Assembly: GCF_023856365.1 (NCBI RefSeq)
Contig: NC_064552.1
Span: 4,181,200-4,245,199 of the forward strand
Direction of reading: 5' to 3'
Length of the DNA: 64,000 nucleotides
DNA from: Brienomyrus brachyistius
Taxonomy: Eukaryota > Chordata > Actinopteri > Osteoglossiformes > Mormyridae
Both the position numbers and the translations under genes were made by a program. Positions 49,797 to 64,000 of the stretch are shown here, one piece after another. Within the stretch, counting starts at the first letter, position 1, and each line of letters begins with the position of its first letter. Under the pieces are notes generated by a model. It searched no databases. It saw nothing but the letters and a program-made list of their open reading frames with translations, and had not been told where the DNA came from.

Positions 49797-49971
49797 TAGT
49801 GATGGACAAACGAAGCTTCATGAACCATTTGCTGTATCTTCTGACCCCATCAGATGGTGCTCTCTGTTCAAAAAAGGGCTCAAAGCATGTCCCAAAGCAA
49901 ACCAAGAGCACCATCTAGTGGGGTCAAAAAATACAGCAAATGGTTCACGAAGCTTCAATTGTCCATCACTA
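49797..49971. mobile_element. Foldback MITE of hAT type with 8-bp target duplication
   Basis: The 175-bp element is almost wholly palindromic. A 67-bp left arm (49797-49863) pairs with the right arm (49905-49971) with about seven mismatches. The terminal motif is TAGTGATGGACAA. Flanks are GCAGAAGG (49789-49796) and GTAGAAGG (49972-49979), an 8-bp duplication with one mismatch, the length typical of hAT elements. It has no coding capacity. Confidence 0.9.
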
Positions 49972-49979
49972 GTAGAAGG

Positions 49980-51253
49980 CACTTGTGTTAAATGAGGTTA
50001 ACTGATTTTTTTTTTTTTTACATTTATTTTAATCACATGCATAGTGCCCTGACTTAACACCGGACACCTTGTCGTATTCAAGTACCTTCCTATTAGATTC
50101 TGGGTTTTATAAATTAGAAGCTGAGAACTGCCCTGCAGTTGCAATGTGTCTGCTGAGAAAAACTGTTAAAACACATTAATATACAGTACAGTTATGGAAT
50201 ATATATACCATACACTTTATACGACTGATTTGTGTTTGTGTGTTAGCAAAATGATCATTTGTACAACGGGTGAAGTTTAACAACGCATCAAATCTATTCC
50301 GGCTCCCCAAATCTGCTTCAAAATCTCTTACAAAATCTCTTCCAAGGACAGGCTTCATATTCACTGTAAACCTGCTTTCTTATTTATGATAGAAAGCCAC
50401 TTCCAAACGTACAAAAAGCTTTCTAGATTATACCTGGCATTTGCACAATCGGCGTAACGTAACTTCTCTGCGTCCGCTTTACTTGCATGGACCTTTGTGT
50501 CCGCATATAACCAGCGATAACTAGTAAAGGCTGTGGTGCTTCTGCCCCGATTAAGGCATGAAGGCTGATGCTAACCTGAGTGCGCGTAGAAATAAAATCA
50601 ACCGAACGTCTCTGAGTTATGTGTCCCTGCACATTGCGGTTATCTGTCTGTGGGGAAAAGGCTTTAGATCAGGACTGGCTGGCTGGCTGTAGATTGCATG
50701 CAAGCCAAATCCAAAGAGGCAAAACCACGGTCCCAGACCCCTTCTATATAGGCCTGTTTTTGGCTGCGATCAGGTAGTTGGTTGGATGTCTCTTTTTAAA
50801 CCTTTGGCATCTGATAATTCAGTTTTACTGGAGAAAAGGGGTCTTGGCAATTTTTGGTTTTGCCCTCCTCCAGCTAACTGTGAAATACGGGGATCGTACT
50901 TTTTAAAGGGGTGCGATCGTCCCTCGGCAAAGTTCCGACTTCCCGTTCATCAATGTCATCATGCGGCACAAGCTACATCAAGAAAAACGACAATCGGATC
51001 GCGATCTGCGGTTATCTGGACTGTAACATTTTCCTGGATTCTCAGTAGTTAATATTTTTTCCTCAAATTACATTTTTATTCCTTATATATATTTTTTTTG
51101 CTGTCCTGCAACAAACAACAACTCACACACGGATCCCCAGCCCCTGAACAGGCACTGAATATTTTGCGGTCAAGAGAGATTATTTTTTTTTAATTATTAT
51201 TATTATTTTTAAAAAGCTTAGGCTGCACGGGAGGGCGGGGTCCTTTGCCGGTC
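49980..51253 (-). other. Probable 3' UTR of the antxr1-like gene
   Basis: This is AT-rich sequence directly downstream of the antxr1-like stop. Minus-strand AATAAA hexamers lie at 51075-51080 (about 175 bp after the stop) and 50023-50028. No coding sequence is seen. Confidence 0.4.
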
Positions 51254-63384
<12,131 letters not shown>

Positions 63385-63439
63385 CTGTAATTGTGGAAAA
63401 AAACATAGTTGAGAAACCAACAAGTCAGTGGTATACTCA

Positions 63440-64000
63440 TTACACCCACGCATCCATCAATTCATACATCCATGCATCCATCCATCCATCCATACATCCA
63501 TCCATCAATTCATACACCCATCCATCCATTTACCTATCTACCATCTATCCATCCATCCATCCATTCATCTATTTACCTATCCATCCATGCATCCATCCAT
63601 ACATCCATCAATTCATACATCCATCCATCCATTTACCTATCTACTTCTATCCATCCATCCATCCATTCATCTATTTACCTATCCATCCATGCATCCATAC
63701 ATCCATCCATCAATTCATACATCCATCCATCCATTTACCTATCTACCATCTATCCATCCATCCATCCATTCATCTATTTACCTATCCATCCATGCATCCA
63801 TCCATCCATCCATACATCCATCCATCAATTCATACACCCATCCATCCATTTACCTATCTACCATCTATCCATCCATCCATCCATTCATCTATTTACCTAT
63901 CCATCCATGCATCTATCCATCCATCAATTCATCCATCCATCCATCCATTTACCTATCTACCATCTATCCATCCATCCATCCATTCATCTATTTACCTATC
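63440..64000 (+). repeat. (ATCC)-type satellite with about 100-bp higher-order period
   Basis: CCATCCATCC runs are punctuated by ATTTACCTATCTAC at 63528, 63631, 63733, 63848 and 63947, giving intervals of 103, 102, 115 and 99 bp. Between them alternate CAATTCATAC and CATTCATCTATTTACC blocks. The array continues past the right edge. It lies in the intron upstream of the first antxr1-like exon seen here. Confidence 0.95.

Noticed and set aside
63440..64000. Regular spaced repeats resembling a CRISPR array
   Set aside because: Low-complexity (ATCC) satellite in a vertebrate intron, with no unique spacers and no cas genes.

Overview
This window is nuclear DNA from a ray-finned fish. Every gene found is a multi-exon vertebrate gene with GT-AG introns (plus two apparent GC-AG introns). 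The spacers hold fish-type tRNA-derived SINEs, a LINE relic, DNA-transposon derivatives, (ATCC)n and (CA)n arrays and long poly(C)/poly(G) runs. I cannot name the species. No operon-like layout, CRISPR array or bacterial gene is present.

Layout, left to right: (1) 182-288, last coding exon of exosc1 (+), an RNA exosome subunit; (2) 697-1873, mettl18 (-), the ribosomal-protein histidine methyltransferase, two coding exons, 325 aa; (3) 5801-10937, zdhhc16 (+), a DHHC palmitoyltransferase, nine coding exons, 358 aa; (4) 12011-25096, mms19 (-), the HEAT-repeat cytosolic Fe-S targeting factor, 31 coding exons, 1023 aa; (5) 27063-36251, ubtd1 (+), three coding exons, 232 aa; (6) about 15 kb of gene-poor, repeat-bearing DNA; (7) 51254-63384, the 3' fourteen coding exons (427 codons plus stop not counted) of an antxr1/TEM8-like membrane receptor (-), whose 5' part lies beyond the window. 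The last ~560 bases are an (ATCC)-type satellite inside an antxr1 intron.

I built exon models by reading splice sites and checking that phases join without a frame break. The three complete multi-exon genes (zdhhc16, mms19, ubtd1) and mettl18 all close in frame at the length expected for their family. The order exosc1-zdhhc16-mms19-ubtd1 matches the human 10q24 block from memory; mettl18 inside it and the antxr1-like gene beyond ubtd1 are differences from human. These are housekeeping or trafficking genes with no shared pathway. Two pairs are convergent (exosc1/mettl18 and zdhhc16/mms19) and two are divergent (mettl18/zdhhc16 and mms19/ubtd1), so each pair may share 3' ends or promoter DNA.

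I did not find a convincing undescribed biological system. The most useful leads are a 29-nt microexon carrying the DHHC active site, two apparent GC-AG introns, a foldback hAT-type MITE with 8-bp target duplications, a 113-bp higher-order minisatellite, a decayed DNA transposon in an mms19 intron, and a SINE that abuts the ubtd1 exon 2 acceptor.
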